A DNA stretch of 8,459 nt from Bordetella parapertussis (GTDB taxonomy: Bacteria > Pseudomonadota > Gammaproteobacteria > Burkholderiales > Burkholderiaceae_B), in the NCBI GenBank assembly GCA_945862495.1, contig CAMAYM010000111.1, positions 1 to 8,459 on the forward strand, written 5' to 3'. Positions 1 to 5,636 of this stretch are shown here, one piece after another; positions within the stretch are counted from its first letter, which is position 1, and the number at the start of each line of letters is the position of its first letter. The notes beneath the pieces were generated by a model. That model was not told where the DNA came from and ran no database searches. It saw only the letters and a list, made by a program, of their open reading frames with translations. A program made the position numbers and the translations under genes.

Positions 1-66
1 CAATGCTGCTAATACTACCTTGGCCTTGAAGTCGGCCGTGTGATTCCTTCTGGGTCGTCTCATCAT
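1..66 (-). CDS. IS3-family transposase OrfA, N-terminal 22 codons (cut by window edge)
   Basis: Reading the minus strand from ATG at 66-64 gives MMRRPRRNHTADFKAKVVLA and then AL at the edge. This is the typical basic N-terminus of OrfA in the IS3 group, which leads into the HTH_Tnp_1 helix-turn-helix that binds the element ends. In IS3 elements OrfA is normally fused to the DDE-containing OrfB by a programmed -1 frameshift; none of that is inside the window. The start is supported by an AGGAG ribosome-binding site about 5 bases upstream (near 70-76). The fragment was too short to be found by length-based ORF calling. Only 22 codons are visible, so whether the copy is intact cannot be judged. 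Confidence 0.75.
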   Translation of the reverse strand, partial: MMRRPRRNHTADFKAKVVLAAL

Positions 67-150
67 TACTCTCCTGGGCGCTCTGCGCCAAAAAGACCAA
101 TGACTTTTTATCACTTATCGGCCTGTCTAGTTTGGCCAGACCGGCTCTGA
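1..150 (-). mobile_element. End of an IS3-family insertion sequence (partial, continues left)
   Basis: The minus strand carries the start of an IS3-type OrfA, preceded by about 85 bp of non-coding sequence that would be the element's end. This includes a short GGCGC/GCGCC hairpin near 78-90 and an interrupted palindromic stretch around 121-145 (GTCTAGTTTGGCCAGAC). I could not fix the outer boundary. The terminal inverted repeat needs the other end for comparison, and plausible ends lie between about 118 and 150. The element faces away from the rest of the window. Confidence 0.65.
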
Positions 151-224
151 ATAATGTTTTGGGGAGATTTTTTAGTAGCTCTGGTTTTTATTTTTAACAA
201 ATACCTTCACTTCAAAGACACTTC

Positions 225-1157
225 ATGTTCAGTTTGATTTTAAATGCTCTGGCACCCGTTGCCTTTGTGATCGCACTTGGTTTTTTAGCGGGTAAAAATA
301 AACGCATCAATCAAGATGGGGCAAAGAGCTTATCAACCGTAGTCGTCAACTTTGCACTGCCTTGCACGCTTTTTGTTTCTATTTTTTCTTTCAGTCCCGC
401 TCAGTTTGAAAACATCCCCTACGTTCTCACCCTGACGATCGGCATTGCCTTGCCATTTCTAATCTCGATCTTCTTGGCTCTTTTTGTTTGGAAGAAACCA
501 GCCGGTGAAGCCGCCCTGTTTGGCAGTAACAGCGGCTTTCCCGACATGGCATATTTTGGATTGCCTGTAGTGATGACCGTGATTGGACAGCAAGGTATGT
601 TGCCCATCATCATTGGCAACATCATTACAAGCATCATTGTGATTCCAATCGTGATGGCGATGATCAACAAAGGTCAGAGCCATGGGTCTGCCTCCAGCAT
701 ATCTGCAATTTTGATCAACACACTTAAACAACCTGTCGTCTGGGCGCCGCTCATTGGACTGGCTTTGGTCTTGATAGGTTTTAAACTGCCCACCCTTGCG
801 ACCGACTCATTGAAACTCATCGGCAATATTGCAGGGGGGCTCGCGCTCTTTACACTTGGTGTATTGCTGTCATTTTTAATGCCCAAAATTGATAGTCAAG
901 TGATCACCGTGGTGATTCTTAAAAATCTTGCCATGCCTGCTCTCGTGGTTGGGCTAGCATTATTTTTTAAGCTTGATTCAACGCTCGCAAAAGGCGTTGT
1001 CATTATTGCCGCGTGCCCCGCTGCAACGATGGGAGCAATGTTGAGTTCGCAACATAGTGTCGCGACTGAAAAGATACCCGGTCAAATTCTGGCCAGTAAT
1101 GTCGCTGCGATTTTTACTATGGCGCTTTGGATTTATATCGCAGAAACGCTCTTCTAA
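225..1157 (+). CDS. AEC-family permease (malonate/auxin-efflux-carrier type)
   Basis: A 310-aa, highly hydrophobic inner-membrane protein with about ten membrane segments in two five-helix halves, the normal size and fold of the AEC family (Pfam Mem_trans, bile/arsenite/riboflavin transporter superfamily). Seen directly: the first segment near residues 5-22, VNFALPCTLF at 41-50, the conserved GSNSGFPDMAYFGLPV at 100-115, KQPVVWAPLIG at 168-178 at the start of the second half, and ACPAATMGAMLSSQ at 263-276. These Pro/Asn-containing breaks match the helix interruptions of the family. AEC proteins move organic anions such as malonate; the substrate cannot be told from sequence. The ATG at 225 lacks a strong Shine-Dalgarno. 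The gene ends only 6 bp before the convergent SDR gene, with no terminator between. It sits just downstream of the IS3 end, which may supply or disrupt its promoter. Confidence 0.88.
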   Translation: MFSLILNALAPVAFVIALGFLAGKNKRINQDGAKSLSTVVVNFALPCTLFVSIFSFSPAQFENIPYVLTLTIGIALPFLISIFLALFVWKKPAGEAALFGSNSGFPDMAYFGLPVVMTVIGQQGMLPIIIGNIITSIIVIPIVMAMINKGQSHGSASSISAILINTLKQPVVWAPLIGLALVLIGFKLPTLATDSLKLIGNIAGGLALFTLGVLLSFLMPKIDSQVITVVILKNLAMPALVVGLALFFKLDSTLAKGVVIIAACPAATMGAMLSSQHSVATEKIPGQILASNVAAIFTMALWIYIAETLF

Positions 1158-1163
1158 TCGAAT

Positions 1164-1913
1164 CTACCACTTCTCAACCCCAGGCCGCAGATCTAACTCA
1201 AAGGTCCAGGCATCAGGGGTTTGCTCATGCAGCCAGAGATAGGCACGAGCAATACTGTCTGGTTCGAGCAAACCCTGAGGCCCCAAGGCGGCAACACGCT
1301 CTGGTTGTGTGTTGCGAACGCGCTCTGAATCAATCACGCCATCCACCACGACATGAGCAATGTGCAAGCCTTTAGGGCCAAACTCTCGGGCCATGCTTTG
1401 CGCTAATGCGCGCAACGCTGCTTTACCACCCGCAAAGGCACTAAAGCCCACCCCACCCCTTAAGCTCGCGGTCGCACCCGTAAACAAAATCGTGCCACGT
1501 CCTTTGGGTAACAGCACGCGCGCGGCCTCTCGACCGACTAAGAATCCAGCCATCGCGCACATTTCCCAAGTTTTGAAATATTTTTCTGCGGTCATTTCCA
1601 GCAGCGGAAGACGCACGTTCCCACCCACATTAAAGACTACGACCTCGAGGGACCCCACTTCGCTTTCAATTTTATTAAACAGTGCGATGACCTCGTCCTC
1701 GCGGCGTGCATCGAGTTGAACTGCCAGCGCACAACCACCTGAGGCTTGGATACTTTGCACCAGTGTTGCACTGGCATCGGGTGTACGACGCGTCACACAG
1801 ACCGTGAAGCCTGCTTGTGCAAAGCGTTTTGCGATGGCACTCCCCGTTGCATCGCCCGCCCCTACGATTAGGCAAACCTTTTGTTTCGTTACGACCTCAG
1901 ACGGAGTGCGCAT
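1164..1913 (-). CDS. Short-chain dehydrogenase/reductase-family protein lacking the catalytic Tyr
   Basis: A 249-aa single-domain protein of classical SDR length. The N-terminal Rossmann motif is a variant: VGAGDATGSAIA at 18-29 in place of TGxxxGxG. The structural NNAG motif is NVGG at 95-98. The usual YxxxK is FAGGK at 160-164, so Lys164 is kept and the Tyr is Phe160. At the expected Ser spacing (12-13 residues before) there is Ala147/Thr148. From memory, an SDR subgroup with Phe at this place and a similar AQSMAREFGPKGLHIAHVVVDG stretch is widespread in proteobacteria, so this is likely a lineage trait rather than decay. Whether it still does NAD(P)(H) redox chemistry is unknown. It is the second gene of an operon: its ATG lies 2 bp after the GST stop, with GAGGG inside the GST end as ribosome-binding site, implying translational coupling. 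Convergent with the AEC permease. Confidence 0.85.
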   Translation of the reverse strand: MRTPSEVVTKQKVCLIVGAGDATGSAIAKRFAQAGFTVCVTRRTPDASATLVQSIQASGGCALAVQLDARREDEVIALFNKIESEVGSLEVVVFNVGGNVRLPLLEMTAEKYFKTWEMCAMAGFLVGREAARVLLPKGRGTILFTGATASLRGGVGFSAFAGGKAALRALAQSMAREFGPKGLHIAHVVVDGVIDSERVRNTQPERVAALGPQGLLEPDSIARAYLWLHEQTPDAWTFELDLRPGVEKW

Positions 1914-1915
1914 TA

Positions 1916-2524
1916 TTAAGCCCTCGCAGTCGGACGTGCGACAACAGAGGTGTACCAGCGGGTGAGCTCTTTGAGTTCAGGCGGGATACGTGTACCGGTC
2001 GCCTTGCCAACTAGAAAGCCACACTGGGCCACAATATCTGCGATTGTGTAGTGATCCGCGGCAATAAATTCACGATCGACGAGCTCGCGATCGAGCCAAG
2101 CAAACGCATCCAATGCACGGTTACGCGCAAGCTCGCCACAGACGGGCTCTTGTTGTAGGCGTCCAATCCAGTATTCGCCCGTATGCTGAAAATGGCTGAC
2201 AATCGGAGCAACGATTTCAAACTCAATCCGTCGCGTCCACATATCCACTTGGGCTTTTTCTAGATTGGTGCGACCAAACAGTGGTTTTTCTGGATGGAGT
2301 GCCTCAAGATAGCGGCAGATCGCGACAGACTCGGTTAGCAATGTACCGTCATCGAGCTCAAGCACCGGAACCTTACCTAGAGAGTTCAGCGCGCGGAACT
2401 CTGGGGTGAGATTTTCACGCTTGACGCCATCGACCTGACGCGTCGGAATCGTCAGCCCCTTTTCCGCCAAAAAAATACGCACACGGCGCGGGTTCATCCC
2501 TACAGTCATGTCATAAAGCAGCAT
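1916..2524 (-). CDS. Glutathione S-transferase family protein
   Basis: A 202-aa cytosolic GST of normal length. N-terminal thioredoxin-like domain: MLLYDMTVGMNPRRVRIFLA, the MNPRR segment standing where SPNSRKV occurs in many bacterial GSTs, then the cis-Pro loop LGKVPVLELDDG, then the glutathione gamma-glutamyl-binding TESVAI (SNAIL-like) and CRYLE. The C-terminal helical domain carries AADHYTIADI, the family N-capping box. I chose the ATG at 2524 over an in-frame TTG at 2542: it starts directly on the first beta strand and has GGAG seven bases upstream. The residue activating glutathione is uncertain, with Asn in MNP the best candidate. Conjugation or reductive use of glutathione on an unknown electrophile is the likely role. 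The following SDR gene starts 2 bp after the stop, so the two probably act in one pathway, perhaps detoxification or catabolism; that is inference. Confidence 0.88.
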   Translation of the reverse strand: MLLYDMTVGMNPRRVRIFLAEKGLTIPTRQVDGVKRENLTPEFRALNSLGKVPVLELDDGTLLTESVAICRYLEALHPEKPLFGRTNLEKAQVDMWTRRIEFEIVAPIVSHFQHTGEYWIGRLQQEPVCGELARNRALDAFAWLDRELVDREFIAADHYTIADIVAQCGFLVGKATGTRIPPELKELTRWYTSVVARPTARA

Positions 2525-2638
2525 GTTCGCTCCACATAACAAAATAGTTAATTTTCTTAAGATAAATCAAGTATGTAAATCGTAAAATATGTAAAACTTA
2601 TTACTTAATTCTACTTCCCCCCGTCTCAAGGATCTCCT
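2525..2638. promoter_or_regulatory. Divergent promoter region between the GST operon and the hydrolase gene
   Basis: A 114-bp AT-rich gap from which the GST/SDR operon runs left and the choloylglycine hydrolase runs right, so promoters for both must lie here or overlap. The octamer TATGTAAA occurs twice in direct orientation (2572-2579 and 2588-2595), 16 bp start to start, and could be a half-site pair or chance. TAAAAT near 2583-2588 could be a -10 for the rightward gene, but no good -35 is seen. AAGGA at 2628-2632 is the ribosome-binding site for the ATG at 2639. Confidence 0.45.
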
Positions 2639-3760
2639 ATGAAACAACTAATGATCAAAAAATTAATCGCGACATTCGTTGCGACGTCTTTCGCTTTTAC
2701 CCCATTGATCGGCAATGCATGTACGGCCGTGAATGTCATCGCAAAAGATGGCTCTGTTGTTGCTGGAAGGACTATGGAATGGGCTTTTGACATGAAGTGG
2801 CAGATCACTGCAAATCCAAAGGGAACAACCATCCCGATGACTGCACCAGCTTCAATGAAACTCCCTGCAAAAAACCTATCTAGCAAATATGCTTTCGTTG
2901 GCGTTGCCCCTGGCGTTTTGGAGGGTTCGCCAGCATATCTAGAAGGGCAAAATGAGGCGGGCCTGGCCATCAGCGGAAATTTTTTGCCCGGTTTTACTGA
3001 GTACCAAACCGTGACTCCCCAAGATAAAAACTATGTTTCTGTCATTAATTTTGGAGGCTTTATCTTAGGCATGTTTGGATCGGTGAAGGAACTGCGCACT
3101 GAAATTCCAAAATATAAAGTCTGGTATGACCCAAGCGAAGTTAAAGGTATTCCAACAGCTCCCTGGATACATTACGTCTTAACAGACCGAACCGGTGACA
3201 GCATCATCGTAGAGTTTGTAAAAGGTCAAATGGTGATTCATGAAAACGTAGCGGGCGTATTGACCAATGCACCCACTTATGACTGGCACCTTAATAATGT
3301 TAGAAACTATTTATCGCTCACCTCTACTGCAACACCCGCTGTCTCAGTAAACGGTACAAACGTGACAGAGCTTGGACAGGGTGGCGGTTTGATGGGACTT
3401 TCTGCAGATTACACTCCACCCTCCCGCTTTGTTAGACAAGTCTACCTCAAGCAGTTTGCTTATCAAGCTTCAAATAGTACTGAAGCAGTTCAATTGGCTG
3501 GGCATTTCTTGAATAACGTTGACATGGCTGTGGGTGTTGCACGTTCTACAGATGGCAAACAGGTTTTTTCTGACTACACACAATGGGTCAATCTGAAAGA
3601 TTTGAAGAATAATCGTATGAAGATTGCAAACTATGCCAATCGTACAAACTTTATAGAGATTGATCTGAATCAGGTGTTTAAATCTGGAAAATCAAGGACA
3701 TGGCTGATAGATACATTACCGTATCCAAAAAATGATTTAACAGCAGAACTCTTGAAGTAA
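2639..3760 (+). CDS. Exported choloylglycine hydrolase / penicillin V acylase-family amidase
   Basis: A 373-aa protein of the linear amide C-N hydrolase family (PF02275), N-terminal-nucleophile enzymes that cut amide bonds of conjugated bile salts, penicillin V or, in several Gram-negative members, N-acyl-homoserine lactones. A classical signal peptide (K7-K8, hydrophobic 9-24, GNA at 25-27) would be cut just before Cys28. This both exports the protein to the periplasm and exposes Cys28 as the nucleophile. Other expected active-site positions: Arg44 in GRTMEW (mature position 17, as in bile salt hydrolases), Glu47 where bile salt hydrolases have Asp, Asn210 in NAPTYDW, and Arg263 in PSRF. NEAGLAISGNFLPGF at 105-119 is a family block. 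GRTMEW resembles the Brucella-type choloylglycine hydrolases. AAGGA is seven bases before the start. The gene stands alone, and the substrate cannot be decided from sequence. Confidence 0.9.
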   Translation: MKQLMIKKLIATFVATSFAFTPLIGNACTAVNVIAKDGSVVAGRTMEWAFDMKWQITANPKGTTIPMTAPASMKLPAKNLSSKYAFVGVAPGVLEGSPAYLEGQNEAGLAISGNFLPGFTEYQTVTPQDKNYVSVINFGGFILGMFGSVKELRTEIPKYKVWYDPSEVKGIPTAPWIHYVLTDRTGDSIIVEFVKGQMVIHENVAGVLTNAPTYDWHLNNVRNYLSLTSTATPAVSVNGTNVTELGQGGGLMGLSADYTPPSRFVRQVYLKQFAYQASNSTEAVQLAGHFLNNVDMAVGVARSTDGKQVFSDYTQWVNLKDLKNNRMKIANYANRTNFIEIDLNQVFKSGKSRTWLIDTLPYPKNDLTAELLK

Positions 3761-3781
3761 TTTTCTAAAAGCACCTCCATG

Positions 3782-3815
3782 AAAAAAAGGCCTTAAGACG
3801 TTTCGTCTTAAGGCC
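3782..3815 (-). terminator. Strong intrinsic terminator, minus strand
   Basis: A perfect 12-bp stem with a 3-base loop (3789-3800 / TTT / 3804-3815) followed, reading leftward, by seven U (A-run 3782-3788). It lies about 10 bp past the CCA end of tRNA-like fragment A and would end leftward transcripts from the toxin-antitoxin block. On the plus strand, 28 bp after the hydrolase stop, there is no T-run, so any effect on that gene would be through the stem alone. Confidence 0.85.
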
Positions 3816-3825
3816 CGGCAATCTG

Positions 3826-3871
3826 TGGCTCCCCGCCCTGAATTCGAACCAAGGATCAGCAGAATTAAAAG
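3826..3871 (-). pseudogene. tRNA-like 3' half, degenerate copy A
   Basis: Reading leftward: CTTTTAA (anticodon-loop-like), a T-arm CTTGG-TTCGAAT-TCAGG with one G-U closing pair, then GCGGGGA-G-CCA. About 35 of 46 positions match the tRNA-Asn 3' half at 5592-5636, including the GGGGAGCCA end. No D-arm or 5' acceptor strand precedes it, so it cannot be a working tRNA. The anticodon would read TTT, but the acceptor end is Asn-like, so I take it as a decayed or element-borne version of the same tRNA end. Confidence 0.65.
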
Positions 3872-3938
3872 AAAAGTCGGTTATTCGATTTTTCGATTAA
3901 AACAATGACTTAATTCAAAAAAAGACCACCGTGTAATA
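3826..3938 (-). repeat. Diverged 113-bp direct repeat, copy A (tRNA 3' half plus AT-rich tail; putative att scar)
   Basis: Paired with 5592-5703. By eye the shared order is TGGCTCCCCG, then a TTCGA-containing T-arm, then TTAA before the anticodon-loop edge, GAAAAGTCGGTT, an AT-rich spacer, an A-rich run after ATTC, and GA-CACCGTGTAATA at the far end. After GTGTAATA the two copies stop matching. The two copies are in the same orientation and enclose two toxin-antitoxin-like pairs. The non-tRNA tail being shared as well argues that both are the end of the same kind of element, not just two tRNA fragments. Confidence 0.75.
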
Positions 3939-3960
3939 GTTTGCGTCATAGCCGAAAGCT

Positions 3961-4164
3961 TTATGTTTTTATTATGTCCTCTTTGACTCGCAAAAGTTTT
4001 AACTCATCAGCGGAAATGGTTACATTTTTCCCATCAACAACAACAACAATCCCCGTATTAGTACTAATAGCTAGCTCGCGTGCTGAGCGAGCAGCCCTCT
4101 GGATGGCGGCATATGAGCCAATCAAATCTGAATCGTTCGAAGTTAAAATGTCTTTTGTATTCAT
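3961..4164 (-). CDS. Small partner protein of the Zeta-like kinase (putative antitoxin)
   Basis: A 67-aa protein with no named domain that I recognise. It has an N-terminal helical part (residues ~12-34, AAIQRAARSARELAIST), then a strand-rich stretch TGIVVVVDGKNVTIS and a charged C-terminus. Its ATG overlaps the kinase stop by 4 bp (ATGA, 4161-4164), so it is translationally coupled to the gene before it. Small proteins with the same ARELAI...G-VVV-DGK pattern are, from memory, found next to this kinase type in other bacteria, which supports a real gene and a functional pair. An antitoxin role is inferred from the context only; the order, toxin first, is the reverse of epsilon-zeta. An opposite-strand ORF over the same bases is a shadow. 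Confidence 0.65.
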   Translation of the reverse strand: MNTKDILTSNDSDLIGSYAAIQRAARSARELAISTNTGIVVVVDGKNVTISADELKLLRVKEDIIKT

Positions 4165-4673
4165 TTATCACTCCAGTCAAGAAGCTTTGGTGCCATACCA
4201 GAGTTATCGTATAGCATCCAAGAATCAACTGCGTAGCAATAATGTTGGTTAAAGTTTTTTAGACCAGCTTTAAATCGTCTAAGAATAACATCCTCGGGAA
4301 TATTGTGGCCGCCCTGCATCACGCGTTGCGCGACACGAGAAACAGCCAAATCAGCACTTGGCAAGGACAAAAACCATAATTTCACCTGATAACCAAGTTT
4401 CTGCCAAAGCTTAATTTTCCGCAAATAACTCAAACCAGATAAAGTAGTTTCAAATGCAAAGTCATGATCGGCGGCAACGCACTCATCGATTTCTTGCAAC
4501 ATTAAACGCCCGGCCTTAAAGGCAGCAGACTCAGGATTGAAAGGTGCTAAGCCGGCAGCAATTAAATCGGCATTAATAAATCTAAGCGTATGGGCTTCTG
4601 AAGGTAAAAAGTCACGGGCAAACGTTGTTTTGCCAGCACCGTTAGGTCCTGCAATGATGATGATTTTTTTCAA
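4161..4673 (-). CDS. Zeta-toxin-like P-loop kinase
   Basis: A 170-aa ATP-binding protein of the Zeta/AAA_33 type. Walker A is AGPNGAGKTT at residues 8-17 (Lys15). INADLIAAGL puts Asp36 where Zeta/PezT proteins have the catalytic Asp; FAFETTLSG is at 72-80; and R113-x3-R117 with GGHNIP at 121-126 and RRF matches the LID/arginine region of this family. Zeta toxins phosphorylate UDP-N-acetylglucosamine and block wall synthesis; this compact version, much shorter than Zeta of pSM19035 (about 287 aa), may have another substrate. The start is TTG at 4671-4673: an in-frame TGA directly precedes it, and AAGGG sits eight bases upstream. It is first in a two-gene operon, overlapping the 67-aa gene by 4 bp. 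AT-rich and lying inside the tRNA-repeat-bounded block, which suggests transfer. Confidence 0.8.
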   Translation of the reverse strand: MKKIIIIAGPNGAGKTTFARDFLPSEAHTLRFINADLIAAGLAPFNPESAAFKAGRLMLQEIDECVAADHDFAFETTLSGLSYLRKIKLWQKLGYQVKLWFLSLPSADLAVSRVAQRVMQGGHNIPEDVILRRFKAGLKNFNQHYCYAVDSWMLYDNSGMAPKLLDWSDK

Positions 4674-4820
4674 TCAGTCTACCCTTGAAAAGAATTCGAC
4701 AAGAACAGGTTTAATCCTAACAATAGGCTATAAAACAGCCGACAAACATCTAAGCTTACTTTCATTTTATAAGCATGAGGATGCGATGTCACGCCTTCAG
4801 CCGCGATCACATCACAAAAC

Positions 4821-4847
4821 AAAAAAGCCCAACCTTGTGGGTTGGGC
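4821..4847 (-). terminator. Intrinsic terminator after the DUF433-DUF5615 operon
   Basis: Eight-bp stem GCCCAACC (4827-4834) / GGTTGGGC (4840-4847) with a five-base loop, and a run of six U reading leftward (A-run 4821-4826). It begins about 32 bp past the DUF5615 stop. It separates that operon from the Zeta-like operon, so the two pairs are separate transcription units. Confidence 0.85.
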
Positions 4848-4879
4848 AATCTGTATAAAACCTGTAGTACCCGACACAT

Positions 4880-5212
4880 TCATGTCAATTCAAGACAAGC
4901 CAAATTTTTTGCAAACAAAACATCTTCAATCGTGATCAGATTATCGATGAGAATTTTCAAAATGACGGCACGTGATTGATTTTTCACCTTCAGCCAAATA
5001 ATTTTAGGAGGCTGACCTAAAACAACAGATAGCTCTTCAAAATCCGCATCCCTTGTCACTATAACGAAATCATTGTCTTGTGCTGTCTGCCAAATTTCTC
5101 TGTCGGACGCAGACTCCATCCCAAGTAAAACCACTTGAGAAGTGCCTGGATATGCATTCTGCAAAAAAGGGACTAGGCGCCGTGATAAGTTTTCATCTAA
5201 CAACAACTTCAT
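4880..5212 (-). CDS. DUF5615 (PIN-like) family protein, putative toxin
   Basis: A 110-aa protein matching the DUF5615/COG4634 pattern. It opens with the strand-plus-acid motif KLLLDENLSRR (Asp6, Glu7, Asn8), continues with SDREIWQTAQ and FVIVTRDADF (Thr53, Asp55, Asp57), then KIIWLKV and a C-terminal helix. The fold is PIN/Mut7-C-like, with Asp6, Glu7, Asp55 and Asp57 as plausible metal ligands, so an RNase role is expected but not shown. COG4634 is a predicted toxin of a type II TA system whose partner is COG2442 (DUF433), which is exactly the upstream neighbour here. Its ATG overlaps the DUF433 stop by 4 bp (5209-5212). Full length; all motifs present. Confidence 0.85.
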   Translation of the reverse strand: MKLLLDENLSRRLVPFLQNAYPGTSQVVLLGMESASDREIWQTAQDNDFVIVTRDADFEELSVVLGQPPKIIWLKVKNQSRAVILKILIDNLITIEDVLFAKNLACLELT

Positions 5213-5427
5213 TGAACAGCCAAGGAATAAATGCGATGCTCTCGATCTGCAGCAAAAGAGAGAACTGCCAAGATATCGGCCAATTCAAGCTCCGGAAAAT
5301 CTTCGAGAATTTCTTGATGTGTCATACCTTCAGATAGCATAGTAAGCACGTCATAGACTGTAATGCGTAGGCCACGGATACAAGGCTTGCCACCCCTCTT
5401 ACCTGGCTCCAAGGTTATTCTGTTCAT
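5209..5427 (-). CDS. DUF433 family protein, putative antitoxin
   Basis: A 72-aa protein with the DUF433 (PF04255) pattern: GGKPCIRGLRITVYDVL at 12-28, then a helix-turn-helix-like SEGMTHQEILEDFPELELADILAVLSFAA. The family is predicted to be a DNA-binding antitoxin for DUF5615 proteins. ATG at 5427 has AGGGAG seven to eight bases upstream. It is the first gene of the operon, antitoxin before toxin, the usual type II order and the opposite of the neighbouring Zeta pair. Auto-repression at the upstream AT-rich promoter is likely for the family but not shown here. Confidence 0.87.
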   Translation of the reverse strand: MNRITLEPGKRGGKPCIRGLRITVYDVLTMLSEGMTHQEILEDFPELELADILAVLSFAADREHRIYSLAVQ

Positions 5428-5462
5428 GGCGACTCTCCCTAAAAAAACCTTTTGGTATAGTT

Positions 5463-5468
5463 ATTATA
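5463..5468 (-). promoter_or_regulatory. Possible -10 box of the DUF433-DUF5615 operon
   Basis: The minus strand reads TATAAT exactly, 36 bp before the DUF433 start, in the AT-rich leader. No convincing -35 stands 16-18 bp further upstream (TATGCT at the expected place), so this is a tentative call. Confidence 0.35.
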
Positions 5469-5564
5469 ATTTTATTACCCAGCTCAGCATAGACTTGATC
5501 GTTATGAACTCATTAACTAGAAATGTAGTTCTGAGTTGCATAGCCCCAGAATGAGGTTTTAGCC

Positions 5565-5592
5565 AAAAAAAAACAGCCAAAAGGCTGTTTTT
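5565..5592 (-). terminator. Intrinsic terminator directly after the tRNA-Asn fragment
   Basis: Stem AAAACAGCC/GGCTGTTTT around an AAAA loop (core 5573-5578 / 5583-5588), with nine U reading leftward (A-run 5565-5573) and a shorter five-T run rightward, so it can work both ways. It starts at the CCA of the tRNA remnant, as expected for the native downstream terminator of a tRNA gene. Confidence 0.85.
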
Positions 5593-5636
5593 GGCTCCCC
5601 GAGCTGGACTCGAACCAGCGACCTGCGGATTAACAG
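5592..5636 (-). pseudogene. tRNA-Asn 3' half (anticodon loop GTT to CCA)
   Basis: Reading leftward: loop CTGTTAA with anticodon GTT, TCCGC, AGGTC variable region, T-arm GCTGG-TTCGAGT-CCAGC with a perfect five-bp stem, acceptor TCGGGGA, discriminator G, CCA. This matches the 3' half of bacterial tRNA-Asn. The sequence stops being tRNA exactly at the 5' edge of the anticodon loop: AACCGACTTTT replaces the anticodon stem and everything before it. The fragment is therefore not functional, and its boundary marks a recombination point. Confidence 0.88.

Noticed and set aside
2525..2542. Longer GST start at TTG 2542
   Set aside because: The ATG at 2524 begins at the conserved first beta strand and has a well-placed GGAG; the extra six residues are not family-like.
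2711..2722. Lipobox reading of GNAC in the hydrolase signal peptide
   Set aside because: The -3 residue is Gly and -2 is Asn, which does not fit a lipobox; Cys28 is explained by the Ntn nucleophile of the family.
3941..4252. 103-codon plus-strand ORF opposite the Zeta pair
   Set aside because: Shadow of the minus-strand 67-aa gene and the kinase 3' end; no family resemblance or ribosome-binding site.
4679..4879. 66-codon minus-strand ORF between the two TA pairs
   Set aside because: It runs straight through the 4821-4847 terminator hairpin and occupies the leader of the Zeta-like operon.
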